From Terriglobales bacterium (GTDB taxonomy: Bacteria > Acidobacteriota > Terriglobia > Terriglobales > Acidobacteriaceae): a stretch of DNA of 64,000 bases. The first letter of the stretch is position 1; the number at the start of each line of letters is the position of its first letter. Where the stretch lies: assembly GCA_025462725.1 (NCBI GenBank), contig JAOAPE010000005.1, positions 186,001-250,000 of the forward strand, given 5' to 3'. The notes beneath the pieces are model-generated. The model saw nothing but the letters and a program-made list of their open reading frames with translations, had not been told where the DNA came from and did not search any database. Position numbers and translations under genes: made by a program. Of the stretch, positions 50,091 through 59,059 are shown piece after piece.

Positions 50091-51146
50091 ATGATCAACA
50101 AACTCGCTCTTTTTTCGTTGCTGCTCCTTCTTTCCACTTGCTTCGCCCAAAAAACCTCCTACGACGACCTCTACAGGAGAGGAAGTGATGCGGTCGCCTC
50201 TGGAGACGCTATCCGCGCACGCGATGCCTTTTGCGAAATCATTAAATCCGATCCCGAATACAAAGACGCCAAAGAACAATGCGACCAATACACAGTTGCC
50301 GCCCAGAGAACACTTAACCGATACAAGATCAACTTCGCTGATGGCATGGCCTACATGCAGAGGGGCGACTACGATTCCGCCGAAATCAAATTTCGCGCAG
50401 TCAAAGCTGGGGAATACGCCGACATCGCAAAACAAAAGCTCGCCGAACTCCAGCCTTTGAAACGCGACAAGCTCACAGCCGATCTTGCTGCTCGCGAATC
50501 GGTCAGAGAAGATGTCAAACGCAAACAACTTCTCTACGATCGCGGATACACCGCACTGAATTCCGGTGAGATTGTTGCCGCTCGAGATGCTTACTGCGAA
50601 CTCGCTCGCGTCGACGCCAGATACAACGATGCCGAAGGTCTGTGCGCCACTTTCACGACACGCTCAAATCGTCTCTTCGATCGCATGAATCAGGATTACG
50701 AAGAGGGTCTGGCATTTATGCAGGGCGGCGATTACAGCTCAGCGGAGATCAAGTTTCGCGAGGTCACTGCCGGAGACCACGTGAATGATGCTCATCAACA
50801 TCTGGTTGAGATCATCAAGCTGAAACTTGCTAACAAGACCGGCCAGTCGGCCGCAGCAGCAATACGGGGCGCTCATTCCAAATGGCTGGCCAAGACTCTT
50901 GAGAACGCATCCACCATCAAGCCCGGCATGGCCCGCAACCAACTACTCGCTCTGTTCGTCGAACAAGGCGGATACTCCGCCTCTTCTCGCACGCACCGAA
51001 CGTATATATATAAAAGCTGCCCTTACATCGCTGTCGATGTCGAGTTCACGCCCGTCCTCGATTCGGAGAACAAAGCCACGGAATCCCCACGCGACAAAAT
51101 CGCCAAAATCTCCCGCCCCTACCTCGCCTACCCCATTTACGACTGA
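50091..51146 (+). CDS. Exported TPR-like helical protein with two internal repeats
   Basis: 351 residues. Signal peptide MINKLALFSLLLLLSTCFAQ (the Cys is not an ideal lipobox). Two repeats: LYRRGSDAVASGDAIRARDAFCEIIKSDPEYKDAKEQC... and LYDRGYTALNSGEIVAARDAYCELARVDARYNDAEGLC..., each followed by MAYMQRGDYDSAEIKFRAV / LAFMQGGDYSSAEIKFREV, making TPR-like pairs. C-terminal domain (TIKPGMARNQLLALFVEQGGYSASS) may have a different fold. Likely a periplasmic or membrane-assembly scaffold; no partner gene seen. Confidence 0.75.
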   Translation: MINKLALFSLLLLLSTCFAQKTSYDDLYRRGSDAVASGDAIRARDAFCEIIKSDPEYKDAKEQCDQYTVAAQRTLNRYKINFADGMAYMQRGDYDSAEIKFRAVKAGEYADIAKQKLAELQPLKRDKLTADLAARESVREDVKRKQLLYDRGYTALNSGEIVAARDAYCELARVDARYNDAEGLCATFTTRSNRLFDRMNQDYEEGLAFMQGGDYSSAEIKFREVTAGDHVNDAHQHLVEIIKLKLANKTGQSAAAAIRGAHSKWLAKTLENASTIKPGMARNQLLALFVEQGGYSASSRTHRTYIYKSCPYIAVDVEFTPVLDSENKATESPRDKIAKISRPYLAYPIYD

Positions 51147-51332
51147 CTTAGGTTTCTTCGCGCCTCCGCGGTGAAAAAAGCTCTTCACCTTCACTATCTA
51201 CCGCCCACTGGCCCCTGCATTTGGTCGCAACTCGGCGTACTCCGCCCGTTTGACCACTCCTTCCACATACGTTATAATTTAGTTAAGTCTCCCCTGCGCC
51301 CGCGGGTCCGCGGAAGGTCAAAACGAGTGTCT

Positions 51333-51863
51333 ATGTCCACTGAATTCAGCTTCCAGATAGGCGACAAAGTTGTTTACCCCAACCATGGGGTGGGTATCAT
51401 CGAGCAGATCAGCAGCCGGGTCATCGGCAGCAATGTCGAACGCTTTTATCTGCTGAAGATTAAGGCTAGCAGCCTTAAAGTGATGATTCCATTCAACAAT
51501 GTGGGCAATGTCGGACTCCGCCGGGTAGTTAAGAACGGCGAAGTTCAGAAAATTATCGACTTCCTCAGTACCGGCGACATCGACAGCAACGCCGACTGGA
51601 AAGACCGCTTCAAAGAAAATTCAGACAAGATGCGCACCGGCACACTTTTGGAGACGGCCATCGTCCTCAAGAGCCTGCTTTGGCTCAACCAAACCAAGCC
51701 GCTCTCATTCCGCGAGAAGAAGATGCTTGACCGCGCCCGATACCTCCTCGTAAGCGAACTCGCCATGGCCCGCAACATCGACGAGGAATCCATGGAAGAC
51801 CTGCTCTCCAAGGCCCTCTCCAAATCCAAACTTAAATTCCCCGAAATCACCGCCGAAGCCTAG
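51333..51863 (+). CDS. CarD-like transcription regulator
   Basis: 176 residues from ATG 51333 (MSTEFSFQIGDKVVYPNHGVGIIEQISSRVIGSNVERFYLLKI). The Tudor-like RNAP-interacting domain is followed by a helical domain (LDRARYLLVSELAMARNIDEESMEDLLSKALSKS). CarD binds RNA polymerase beta and stabilises open complexes, especially at rRNA promoters. The frame extends to 51171; the ATG at 51333 starts right at the conserved part. Confidence 0.92.
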   Translation: MSTEFSFQIGDKVVYPNHGVGIIEQISSRVIGSNVERFYLLKIKASSLKVMIPFNNVGNVGLRRVVKNGEVQKIIDFLSTGDIDSNADWKDRFKENSDKMRTGTLLETAIVLKSLLWLNQTKPLSFREKKMLDRARYLLVSELAMARNIDEESMEDLLSKALSKSKLKFPEITAEA

Positions 51864-52147
51864 ACGACCTGGCACTACATTGGCCCTAGATTTGTCATCC
51901 TGAGCGAAGCGCGGAGCGCGCAGTCGAAGGACCCCTACCACTCTGCAATCGGCTGGCATTCACCCAAACGCTTGTCATCCTGAGCGAAGCGCGTCAGCGC
52001 GAAGTCGAAGGATCCCTACCACTCTGCAATCTGTTCGCGTCAACCGATGTCACCCTGAGCGAAGCGCGGAGCGCGCAGTCAAAGGACAATGCCTTTGCTC
52101 TTATTGCTTTTGCTCTTCCTAACTACTAACTACTGACTACTGACTAC
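51864..52147 (-). repeat. Composite 3'-end repeat after dinB (A-B-C) plus two extra C copies
   Basis: Minus order: A heptads 52147-52119 overlapping the dinB stop, B GAGCAAAAGCAATAAGAGC (52118-52086), C TTGACTGCGC...CAGGGTGACA (52085-52048). Two more C modules (51975-52025 and 51893-51945) reach the carD end. Repeated GCGCGGAGCGCGC/GCGTCAGCGCG segments are internal palindromes. Confidence 0.75.
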
Positions 52148-52656
52148 AAATACCTCTCCCTCAACACTCCCATATGATGCTCCACATGCCCCGGCACAAT
52201 GAACGCCAGCGCCCTTACCGTAAACGGATTTTCACTCGCGATCCCACTCTTCATCCACGCATCGTTCGGCATGTTTTTGAACAATGAGATCGTCGCCAGC
52301 CGCACGCGACTAAACTCCTCCACATGCCCGGCCCACGAAATCCGGTCCGCCTCAGCGGCCGCAGCGGCAATGTCCTGGTCGAACCCCGGCAACGGACTAT
52401 CAAACCCGCGCGCAAACCATAATGCCCTAAACGCAAACGCGCGCTCCGTGTCATTCACATGGCTGAGCAACTGCCGGATACTCCACTTCTCTGGCGCATA
52501 CCGGTGCTGCGATTTCTCTTCCGATATCCCCTGCAAGAACGCGATCGTCTCCGGCAACTGCCGCTCGATCGCCGCCACCGGATCATCTCCAACTACTTTG
52601 TCAATGTAAGTGAAATAGTAAGCTGCAGATTCTGTCTTCTCTGGACGTCCATTCAT
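52144..52656 (-). CDS. DinB-family protein
   Basis: 170 residues. YAPEKWSIRQLLSHVNDTERAFAFRALWFARG and ALAFIVPGHVEHHMGVLRERYL contain the three-histidine metal site of DinB/YfiT-like four-helix bundles (His in LSHVND and HVEHH). Likely a metal-dependent enzyme or thiol transferase; specific activity unknown. Confidence 0.85.
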   Translation of the reverse strand: MNGRPEKTESAAYYFTYIDKVVGDDPVAAIERQLPETIAFLQGISEEKSQHRYAPEKWSIRQLLSHVNDTERAFAFRALWFARGFDSPLPGFDQDIAAAAAEADRISWAGHVEEFSRVRLATISLFKNMPNDAWMKSGIASENPFTVRALAFIVPGHVEHHMGVLRERYL

Positions 52657-52717
52657 GCAATGACTCTACCCCAACTGCTGGGTACTTGCATTTCCGATCG
52701 GGAATAAGAGTGGGACG

Positions 52718-52806
52718 GACATCCCGCGTTTATCTGCGTAAATCCGCGGCTGCCTCTGCTGTTCCTGACTACCGACTACTAACTACTGCTTCCTACTGAC
52801 TACTGC
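52718..52806 (-). repeat. Composite 3'-end repeat (A-B-D)
   Basis: Minus order: CAGTAGTCAGTAG... array 52806-52764 containing the stop of the 223-residue gene, AACAGCAGAGGCAGC, then GCGGATTTACGCAGATAAACGCGGG (52745-52718). Confidence 0.7.
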
Positions 52807-53471
52807 TTCCCACCAAACCTCAACATCAACCCCTTGCTGCTCGTTGTCGCTTTCGTCACTTGCCCAACCGCAGTACCCAGCAGCGCATTCGGATCCACCA
52901 CGACGGCATCTTTTTCCATTCTCACAGCGCCACTCTGCTTTGTCTTGATCGACTTCTCCGGGCTGAATCCCAGCATCCCCGCCAGCGACTTGATCGGAAT
53001 GATCCCCGCTTTTTCAGACTTGATTTCCAGCCGCAGCATTCCTTCTTTCGTCAGTGACACTGGCCCCTCGATATTGATCGGCACCGGGATCCCCGTTTTT
53101 TGCATGGTGGCGCTGATCTTCGCCCTCTGTCCTTCTTCTGTCTCGATCTTAAAATCCTTGATGTTCGTGCTCGCGATCTTGTCATTGATCAATCGCGTTA
53201 GTGCCTCTGACGTCAAGAACGCGTCACCGGAGCGTATAACCGTTGGCTTTGTCGCTTTAAATTCTTTCGGAGGAAGTTCCACATCGAGGTTCGTCAGTGC
53301 CACAGGCGCGCCCGACCCCGTCGTGAGTGTCGCAGCTTGTATCTGCAACCTGCTCCAACGAGGTACAGACTTCTTTACCGCAGGCACATTTTTTTCGGCC
53401 GCGAAGCAAATTGTCGCAGAGAGCATGATGGCAATGGCTGAGTAAAAGGACAGTCGCTGCAAGAGAAGCAT
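52800..53471 (-). CDS. Exported LmeA/DUF2993-like lipid-binding protein
   Basis: 223 residues. Signal peptide LSFYSAIAIMLSATICFAAE. The body has alternating strands typical of TULIP-fold/DUF2993 proteins: VALTNLDVELPPKEFKATKPTVIRSGDAFLTSEALTRLINDKIASTNIKDFKIETEEGQRAKISATMQKTGIPVPINIEGPVSLTKEGMLRLEIKS. Such proteins bind phospholipids or glycolipids in the envelope. The specific assignment is moderate. Confidence 0.6.
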   Translation of the reverse strand: MLLLQRLSFYSAIAIMLSATICFAAEKNVPAVKKSVPRWSRLQIQAATLTTGSGAPVALTNLDVELPPKEFKATKPTVIRSGDAFLTSEALTRLINDKIASTNIKDFKIETEEGQRAKISATMQKTGIPVPINIEGPVSLTKEGMLRLEIKSEKAGIIPIKSLAGMLGFSPEKSIKTKQSGAVRMEKDAVVVDPNALLGTAVGQVTKATTSSKGLMLRFGGKQ

Positions 53472-53650
53472 GACCGTTCGATGCCCAGCAGAGTGCGGAC
53501 GTAAACAGCCACTCTGTAAGTCAGCAGCAACAACTCTCGCAAGCTACATCCGACGCATCTCTTCATTCGTGGAGCGTGTCATCGCGCGGCGCGGCGAACG
53601 GATTTGCTTCATTTCGAGTTCAACCTTTGCGTGGCAGGCTTTTGCTTTTC

Positions 53651-53680
53651 CTGACTACCGACTACTGATTATCGACTACA
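53651..53680 (-). repeat. CAGTAGT array after the 862-residue TonB receptor
   Basis: Minus GTCGATAATCAGTAGTCGGTAGTCAGGAAA, followed by AGCAAAAGCC (53650-53640): modules A then B. Confidence 0.75.
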
Positions 53681-53681
53681 C

Positions 53682-56270
53682 CTAGAACTTGAATCTCGCC
53701 GTCATCTGCAATTTACGCGACGGCAACTCCGCCACTGGCTGCCCAAAAAACGGGGAACGCTGGTTCCCGATAAACGTCACATAATTCGACCGATTGAAAA
53801 TGTTGAACGCATCAAACGCCATTGTTGCCACCGGGCTCTTGTCTTTGCGGGAAGCCATCAGCTTGAAGTCGTGCGACCACCGCAGATCAACGTCAGCGTA
53901 ACCCGGCCCGCGCGCGCTGTTCCTGCTTACTCCCGCAGGACGCTCATTCGCAAATCCATCGCGGTTGAGATCGAGACCGGTTGTGATCGTGTACGGCTTC
54001 GCCGACGCCAGGCTCAATCCCACGCCGATATTGAAAAACTTGCCTGCATTGATGACTTCAAGAAGATTCAATCGGTGTCGCTGATCAAAATCGCTCCGCC
54101 CCCACTCGCCCGTCAGGTCATAGCTGTTCGCCGGAAAGAATCCGATTCCATTCGTGTCGTTCATGCTCTTGCTGAACGTGTACTGTGCTTGCCCGGTGAT
54201 TCTCTTGCTGATCTTCCCCTTGAGGCTGATCTCCAGCGCATTCGACTGTTGGCTGCCGGTCGCTTCGATCTGCCGGACAGTGCCCAGCGTCAGGTCCGGA
54301 CGCGCCACAAAACTCGGCCCAATAGGCGCATTGACATCGCGCGATCGAAATACATTCGACGACTCAGATCCCCTATATCCCACTGACACTGTCGCTTTCC
54401 CAAGCTGTCTTTCCACACTGACCCCGTATTGCACCGTGAATGGGATTGCCACATTCGGCGCTAACACAACTCGGTTCGTCGGATCGGAAGAGAGCGATCC
54501 TCCATTCTGAAATGCATTCGGATAACTCGGATTCGTGAGTACATAACTATTAATGTGACCGCCATCGAACCGCGCCAGATCTGAGATCGGATTCCCTCCT
54601 GTACGGTCATAGAAAACCCCGCTGCCGCCGCGGATCACGACCTTCCGACGTTTCCCCGGCGCATAGGCAAAGGAGGCGCGCGGAGCAAAATTGTTGTTGT
54701 CACCGAAAGCATTTTGCCAGTCGTAGCGTAGCCCCAACATCACCGAAAGGTTCGGCTTGAATTTAATCTCATCTTGCACGAAGCCGCCGATTTCATCCTG
54801 CTTGAAAACCACACGCCCATTCCCTTGTTGGATCGTGAACGCGTATGGAAGATTCGCCGCATAACTTGAAAGATCGCTGAAGAAGAACGTGCCGCCAACA
54901 TTGTTGGTATCCAACAGCAACCTGTGACTGATGTTCGGAATATTGATTCCCGTTTTGATCGTGTGGTTTTTCTTAGTCCACGTCAGTATCCAGTTGAAGC
55001 GGACATCTTTCTCCGCGCGATACCTGTTCGTCTGCGCGCCGCCGCCGGTGAAACTGTCCAGCACGATGAGTTTCTGGCTAGGATCTGTACTCTCCGTAAG
55101 GTCGTGGTTCGTCTCCCACCGGATCTGAAGTTGGCTCAGCAGATTCGGAGAGATGATCAGGTTGTCCGTGAACTGGTACTGGTCTTCACGCGAACTGGCA
55201 TTCGTTCCCGCAGTGCTCAGCACTACTCCGCCCACATTTTGGTTCTGATTGCTGTCCTGCTGGAAGCTGTATTGAAAAGCGATATTGTGCCTGTCATTGA
55301 TCACGTGCGAGATTCGCCCCGCTAGTTCCGTATTCCTCTGCGGAGTGGCCACGTTCCCCGTCACTATTCCCGACGCATTCCGCGCAAAGATCACCGCTTG
55401 CAGATCTTCCTCTTCGCGATTGCCGGAGATCAGGAATGAAGTCTTCCCACTCCTCCCGATGGGCCCGATCAACGAACCTTCAAAAATTCGCCGCTGCTCC
55501 GGAGGCTTCGAACTCGCGAATCTGTCGGACGCGTTCAAGTGGTAGTCGCGGAAAATAAAGTTGAACGTGCCGTGATATTCGGGAGCAGCCTGCTTTGTGA
55601 CTATCTCGATCCGTCCTCGTCCGGGACGAAAAAACTCTGCCGCATACGGATCGTCATTTATCTTCACCCGCTCGATCGCGGATGGCGACACTCCAGCTTT
55701 ACTGGCTTCAATCCCATCCACCACCAGCGAAACTCCGCCCGTTGCGATCATCGACGGGTCTAGGAACATCGACAGCGCAGCAACATAGTTCTGGTCAAAG
55801 ATGGGCAGGTTCTCCAGCGCGCTCTGGTCAACTTCTATGCTGTCTTGATTAGCGGCACTCTGGGCAGCCACCCTCGAGTCGTCGTTAGCAACATCCACAT
55901 TCTCTTTCACTGCCGCGACCGGTAACACCACAGTCAGGGCCGCGGGCTTTCCAGCAGCGATCTCCACCGCCTTCTCAGTCGGCTCAAAACCCTCACGCTT
56001 GATCGTGAGTTTGTAGGCTCCGGGAGTGATCGCCTGAAAACGAAACTTCCCAGCAGCGTCCGATGTTGTGGAAAAAAACTGCGTTTGATTCTTAGCGGAT
56101 ACCAACAAGACAGTCGCATTGGGGATCACTGCGCCAGTAGCGTCCTGCACTTGGCCCTCGAAAGTGACTCCCCCGCGCTGAGCAAAGAGCAATGTAGAAA
56201 AAAGTATGAAAGCGGCTACAAACTTGAAAATGAATTGCCCGCACTTAATAAACCGGCCCGCAAGATGCAT
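53682..56270 (-). CDS. TonB-dependent receptor, short Oar-like type
   Basis: 862 residues. Signal peptide FKFVAAFILFSTLLFAQ. N-terminal carboxypeptidase-like domain GVTFEGQVQDATGAVIPNATVLLVSAKNQTQFFS...GAYKLTIKREGFEPTEKAVEIAAG. Plug YVAALSMFLDPSMIATGGVSLVVDGIEASKAGVSPSAIERVKINDDPYAAEFFRPGRGRIEIVTKQ lacks a classical TonB box. The beta-barrel ends AFNIFNRSNYVTFIGNQRSPFFGQPVAELPSRKLQMTARFKF. Outer-membrane importer; ligand unknown. No associated binding-protein gene. Confidence 0.92.
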   Translation of the reverse strand: MHLAGRFIKCGQFIFKFVAAFILFSTLLFAQRGGVTFEGQVQDATGAVIPNATVLLVSAKNQTQFFSTTSDAAGKFRFQAITPGAYKLTIKREGFEPTEKAVEIAAGKPAALTVVLPVAAVKENVDVANDDSRVAAQSAANQDSIEVDQSALENLPIFDQNYVAALSMFLDPSMIATGGVSLVVDGIEASKAGVSPSAIERVKINDDPYAAEFFRPGRGRIEIVTKQAAPEYHGTFNFIFRDYHLNASDRFASSKPPEQRRIFEGSLIGPIGRSGKTSFLISGNREEEDLQAVIFARNASGIVTGNVATPQRNTELAGRISHVINDRHNIAFQYSFQQDSNQNQNVGGVVLSTAGTNASSREDQYQFTDNLIISPNLLSQLQIRWETNHDLTESTDPSQKLIVLDSFTGGGAQTNRYRAEKDVRFNWILTWTKKNHTIKTGINIPNISHRLLLDTNNVGGTFFFSDLSSYAANLPYAFTIQQGNGRVVFKQDEIGGFVQDEIKFKPNLSVMLGLRYDWQNAFGDNNNFAPRASFAYAPGKRRKVVIRGGSGVFYDRTGGNPISDLARFDGGHINSYVLTNPSYPNAFQNGGSLSSDPTNRVVLAPNVAIPFTVQYGVSVERQLGKATVSVGYRGSESSNVFRSRDVNAPIGPSFVARPDLTLGTVRQIEATGSQQSNALEISLKGKISKRITGQAQYTFSKSMNDTNGIGFFPANSYDLTGEWGRSDFDQRHRLNLLEVINAGKFFNIGVGLSLASAKPYTITTGLDLNRDGFANERPAGVSRNSARGPGYADVDLRWSHDFKLMASRKDKSPVATMAFDAFNIFNRSNYVTFIGNQRSPFFGQPVAELPSRKLQMTARFKF

Positions 56271-56615
56271 GCCGTGATTGTATGCAGGAAACCTGAAATT
56301 TTGCTGAAGAGCGGTGCCCGGTTCAAATCACAATTCAAAAACGAATATTCTTACGCTTTCCTTCGTGCCCTTCGTGAATCCTTTTGTGTCCTTCGTGTGC
56401 TCAGGTTTGAGGTTTGCGCCCAACTTGCTCCTTCGTTCTCAGGTTTGAGACTCGCGCCAGCTCTAGCCACTACTCACTGAGCACCACCCTTCACAAATGC
56501 CTTCCTCTGCGTCTCCCCGCCTATTTGTTGAAATCTCTTTTCAATCCGCGCGTTCATCTGCGTAAAGCCGTGGCTGCCTTTGCTGACTACTGACTACGAA
56601 CTACTGACTACTGCC
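56271..56615 (-). other. Gap with A-B-D composite repeat (56545-56611)
   Basis: Minus order: heptad array 56611-56580, CAGCAAAGGCAGCC, ACGGCTTTACGCAGATGAACGCG (56570-56545). The rest contains CTTCGTGCCCTTCGTGAATCC and CTTCGTGTGCTC repeats (56365-56405). No gene is supported. Confidence 0.65.
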
Positions 56616-57863
56616 TCACTCCCCCATCAGCTCTCCCAATCCCCTCAACGACTCCACATGGTCACACACGATCTTGATCGCCGCCATGATCGGCACTGCC
56701 AAGATCAATCCCATTGCGCCCCACAAGAATCCCCAAACCAGCAGCGACATCGTCACCACCAACGGATTCAACTGCAACCGCGATCCCAGCAGCTTGGGAT
56801 ACAAAACATTGAACGCAAATAAATGGATGGCGAACACCGAGAACGCCACTGCCAGCATGTGCGACGCATTCAACTGTCCCATCCCTGCTGCCAGTGGAGG
56901 CACTACCGCCAGCAATACTCCCAGGTACGGGACCAGGCTCAGAAATCCGCTGATGAATCCGAGGAAGTAGAAATACGGCACGCCCGCCCACCAGAACGCG
57001 CCAACACTCATCACTCCCATGATCAACCCGACTACAACATTCCCCGTGATGAACGCCCGCAGCATCTTCGCCACGCGCCCCAGGGCCACATAGGCAGTCG
57101 TCCGGTTCTCATCGCTGAACATGCGCACCGCGGACGCCCGCATGTGGTCCCGCCACGTCACCATAAAAAATGCCAGGAACGGGATGAATGTCACCGCCAG
57201 GATCGTCTCGCTTAGCGAACCTGCCGTTTTTGTAAGTCCGGCGATTCCGCTGGCTGCCACATCCTTCACCGGGATCGCGTTTCTTTCCTCCGGAGTAGCG
57301 AGTTGTTTACTGGTGTTCTGCAGGTCTTGCGTCTGTCGGCGGAATTTCAGCACAGAGTCTTTCACTCTGTCTGTGTACTTCGGCAGCTCGTGTACAAAGC
57401 TTTGCGCCTTCACGTATGAAAAATAACTGGCCGCATAGAGCACTCCGCCGATCACCGCCAGCATCACCAATGCTCCTGCTGCTCTCGGTATCCGTATCCG
57501 CTCCATGGCCTCCACGAAAGGTTCCATGATGAACGCCAGCAAGAGTGCAAACATCAGCGTCACAAACACTAGCTTGCCGACATAACAGATCGCCAACACC
57601 GCAGCGAATGCGATGATCTTCTGCGCATGGTTGCTTTCTAGTTCCAGCGGCAACACTACAGGCTCGCCATTCTGGATTACGGCAGAGCCCGCATTGCTCC
57701 CTTCGGCACCAGGCCTCGAGGGCGCGGTGTTTTCCTGTGCAGCAGTCGTCACCGGCCCTGTGCTTCCCTCGCTACCGATCCTCGGCGTCGCGGTGCACTC
57801 CTCGGGAGCAGTCTTCGCCGAGGCCTCAGGCTTTGCCCGGCTCATCTGTTTTATCTCAGCCAT
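56616..57863 (-). CDS. AI-2E/PerM-family membrane transporter
   Basis: 415 residues. A cytosolic tail of about 90 residues rich in Ala/Ser/Pro is followed by 7-8 TM helices with the family feature set ICYVGKLVFVTLMFALLLAFIMEPFVEAMERIRIPRAAGALVMLAVIGGVLYAASYFS, the large loop, and AFITGNVVVGLIMGVMSVGAFWWAGVPYFYFLGFISGFLSLVPYLGVLLAVVPPLAAGM. The C terminus ends VCDHVESLRGLGELMGE. Exports autoinducer-like or other small molecules; no substrate hint here. Confidence 0.93.
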   Translation of the reverse strand: MAEIKQMSRAKPEASAKTAPEECTATPRIGSEGSTGPVTTAAQENTAPSRPGAEGSNAGSAVIQNGEPVVLPLELESNHAQKIIAFAAVLAICYVGKLVFVTLMFALLLAFIMEPFVEAMERIRIPRAAGALVMLAVIGGVLYAASYFSYVKAQSFVHELPKYTDRVKDSVLKFRRQTQDLQNTSKQLATPEERNAIPVKDVAASGIAGLTKTAGSLSETILAVTFIPFLAFFMVTWRDHMRASAVRMFSDENRTTAYVALGRVAKMLRAFITGNVVVGLIMGVMSVGAFWWAGVPYFYFLGFISGFLSLVPYLGVLLAVVPPLAAGMGQLNASHMLAVAFSVFAIHLFAFNVLYPKLLGSRLQLNPLVVTMSLLVWGFLWGAMGLILAVPIMAAIKIVCDHVESLRGLGELMGE

Positions 57864-57875
57864 TCACATCTTCAG

Positions 57876-58433
57876 ATGCCGGCAAACTATAATTCTGGTG
57901 TGCGACTAGGAAACAATTCCGCGGCTCCGGATGCCGACGAATCATCCAATTCCGAAGCTGGCTCAAGCAGCCCAGCCGCTACCGGCATTCACGCGAACAC
58001 CGCGCGCAAGCGCATCCTCGCTCTCGACGTCGGCTCCCGGCGCATCGGCCTCGCCGTCTCCGACGCGCTCGGCATCACCGCCCAGGGACTCGACACTCTT
58101 CATCGCAAGAACAAACGCAGCGACATGGCCGAACTGCAAAGACTTGTTAGCACATACGATATTGGCGAGATAGTTATGGGAAATCCCCTGCAGATGAGCG
58201 GCTCGGAAGGCACCCAGTCCGGCAAGATCACTGAATTCGCGGAACAACTCCGGCACCGTCTCGGCGTTCCCGTACATTTATGGGACGAACGCCTGACCAG
58301 CGCCGAAGCCCACCGCATCCTCGACGAATCCGGCCAGTCAAAAGACCGCATGCAGCGTAAGGGAAAGGTTGACCGCATCGCAGCCGTGCTTATTTTGCAA
58401 TCGTTTATGGAGTCCCGCTCCCCGCACAGATGA
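57876..58433 (+). CDS. ruvX: Putative pre-16S rRNA nuclease / Holliday-junction resolvase RuvX (YqgF)
   Basis: 185 residues. RNase-H-like fold: RILALDVGSRRIGLAVSDALGITAQGLDTL (first Asp), IGEIVMGNPLQMSG, VHLWDERLTSAEAHRILDESG (Glu) and KGKVDRIAAVLILQSFM (last Asp). A 45-residue low-complexity N-terminal extension is present (SAAPDADESSNSEAGSSS); ATG 57876 or an internal start could be used. It is likely involved in pre-16S processing and sits upstream of mltG as in many bacteria. Confidence 0.92.
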   Translation: MPANYNSGVRLGNNSAAPDADESSNSEAGSSSPAATGIHANTARKRILALDVGSRRIGLAVSDALGITAQGLDTLHRKNKRSDMAELQRLVSTYDIGEIVMGNPLQMSGSEGTQSGKITEFAEQLRHRLGVPVHLWDERLTSAEAHRILDESGQSKDRMQRKGKVDRIAAVLILQSFMESRSPHR

Positions 58434-59059
58434 ACAGCTCAACGTGATTCGGTACGCTAGTTGACGATTTAATGTCAGTAGTGAAATCTCTCGGCACCAA
58501 TTGAAGCAGTTGGTGCTTTGAGTAACAGAGCCGCGTGCCCAATCCCGGGTGGCGCAGCCTTTAGGCCTGGACATTGTCTTCGTCTTCTTAAGGAAACCTT
58601 TCTTGTTGCCGCAGACAGGCTGCGCGCGACGCGTGCCAGCTCTGGTTGACTTCATAGGGATGGCTTTGCCCGGTGCCCGTCTTGAGCGCGCGGCGAAGGG
58701 TGGGCCAGCGACTGCATCGGCCTCGGCTCCGCTTTCGCCAGCCCCGGGTACATACCTTTGCGTCCTTTGGTGAACCGCCTCCATTCCTTTTCCCTTGACG
58801 CGCCTAACAATGTGTAGATATACTTCACTGTAGTATATTAACTGTCAGTTAATAGCTAAAGTCTTTTACTTTCTATATTTTGATATCCAACTCCTTTGGT
58901 TCCGATATTTTGCGACAACGTCCGATAACGGGTCCACTAAGCCTCATGTTCTCAATACCTTAGGATTGTGAGGGGGGCGGGGGGGTAGCACAACCAAACC
59001 GTCGCACTACCATCAACAGCACTTAGGCTGCAGCATCTATACAATCAAAAACTAAGCGA
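58434..59059. other. Gap between ruvX and mltG with an AT-rich segment and a G-tract
   Basis: Contains a GGCGCAGCCTTTAGGCCTGG palindrome (58549-58568), an AT-rich stretch 58810-58890 and GGGGGGCGGGGGGG at about 58972-58985. No CDS is credible; the long minus-strand frame 58338-58784 is noncoding repeat sequence. A promoter for mltG is probably in the AT-rich stretch. Confidence 0.55.

Noticed and set aside
58338-58784. Minus-strand 148-codon frame between ruvX and mltG
   Set aside because: Covers GGCCTTTAGGCCT repeats and part of the ruvX end, with no conserved motif.
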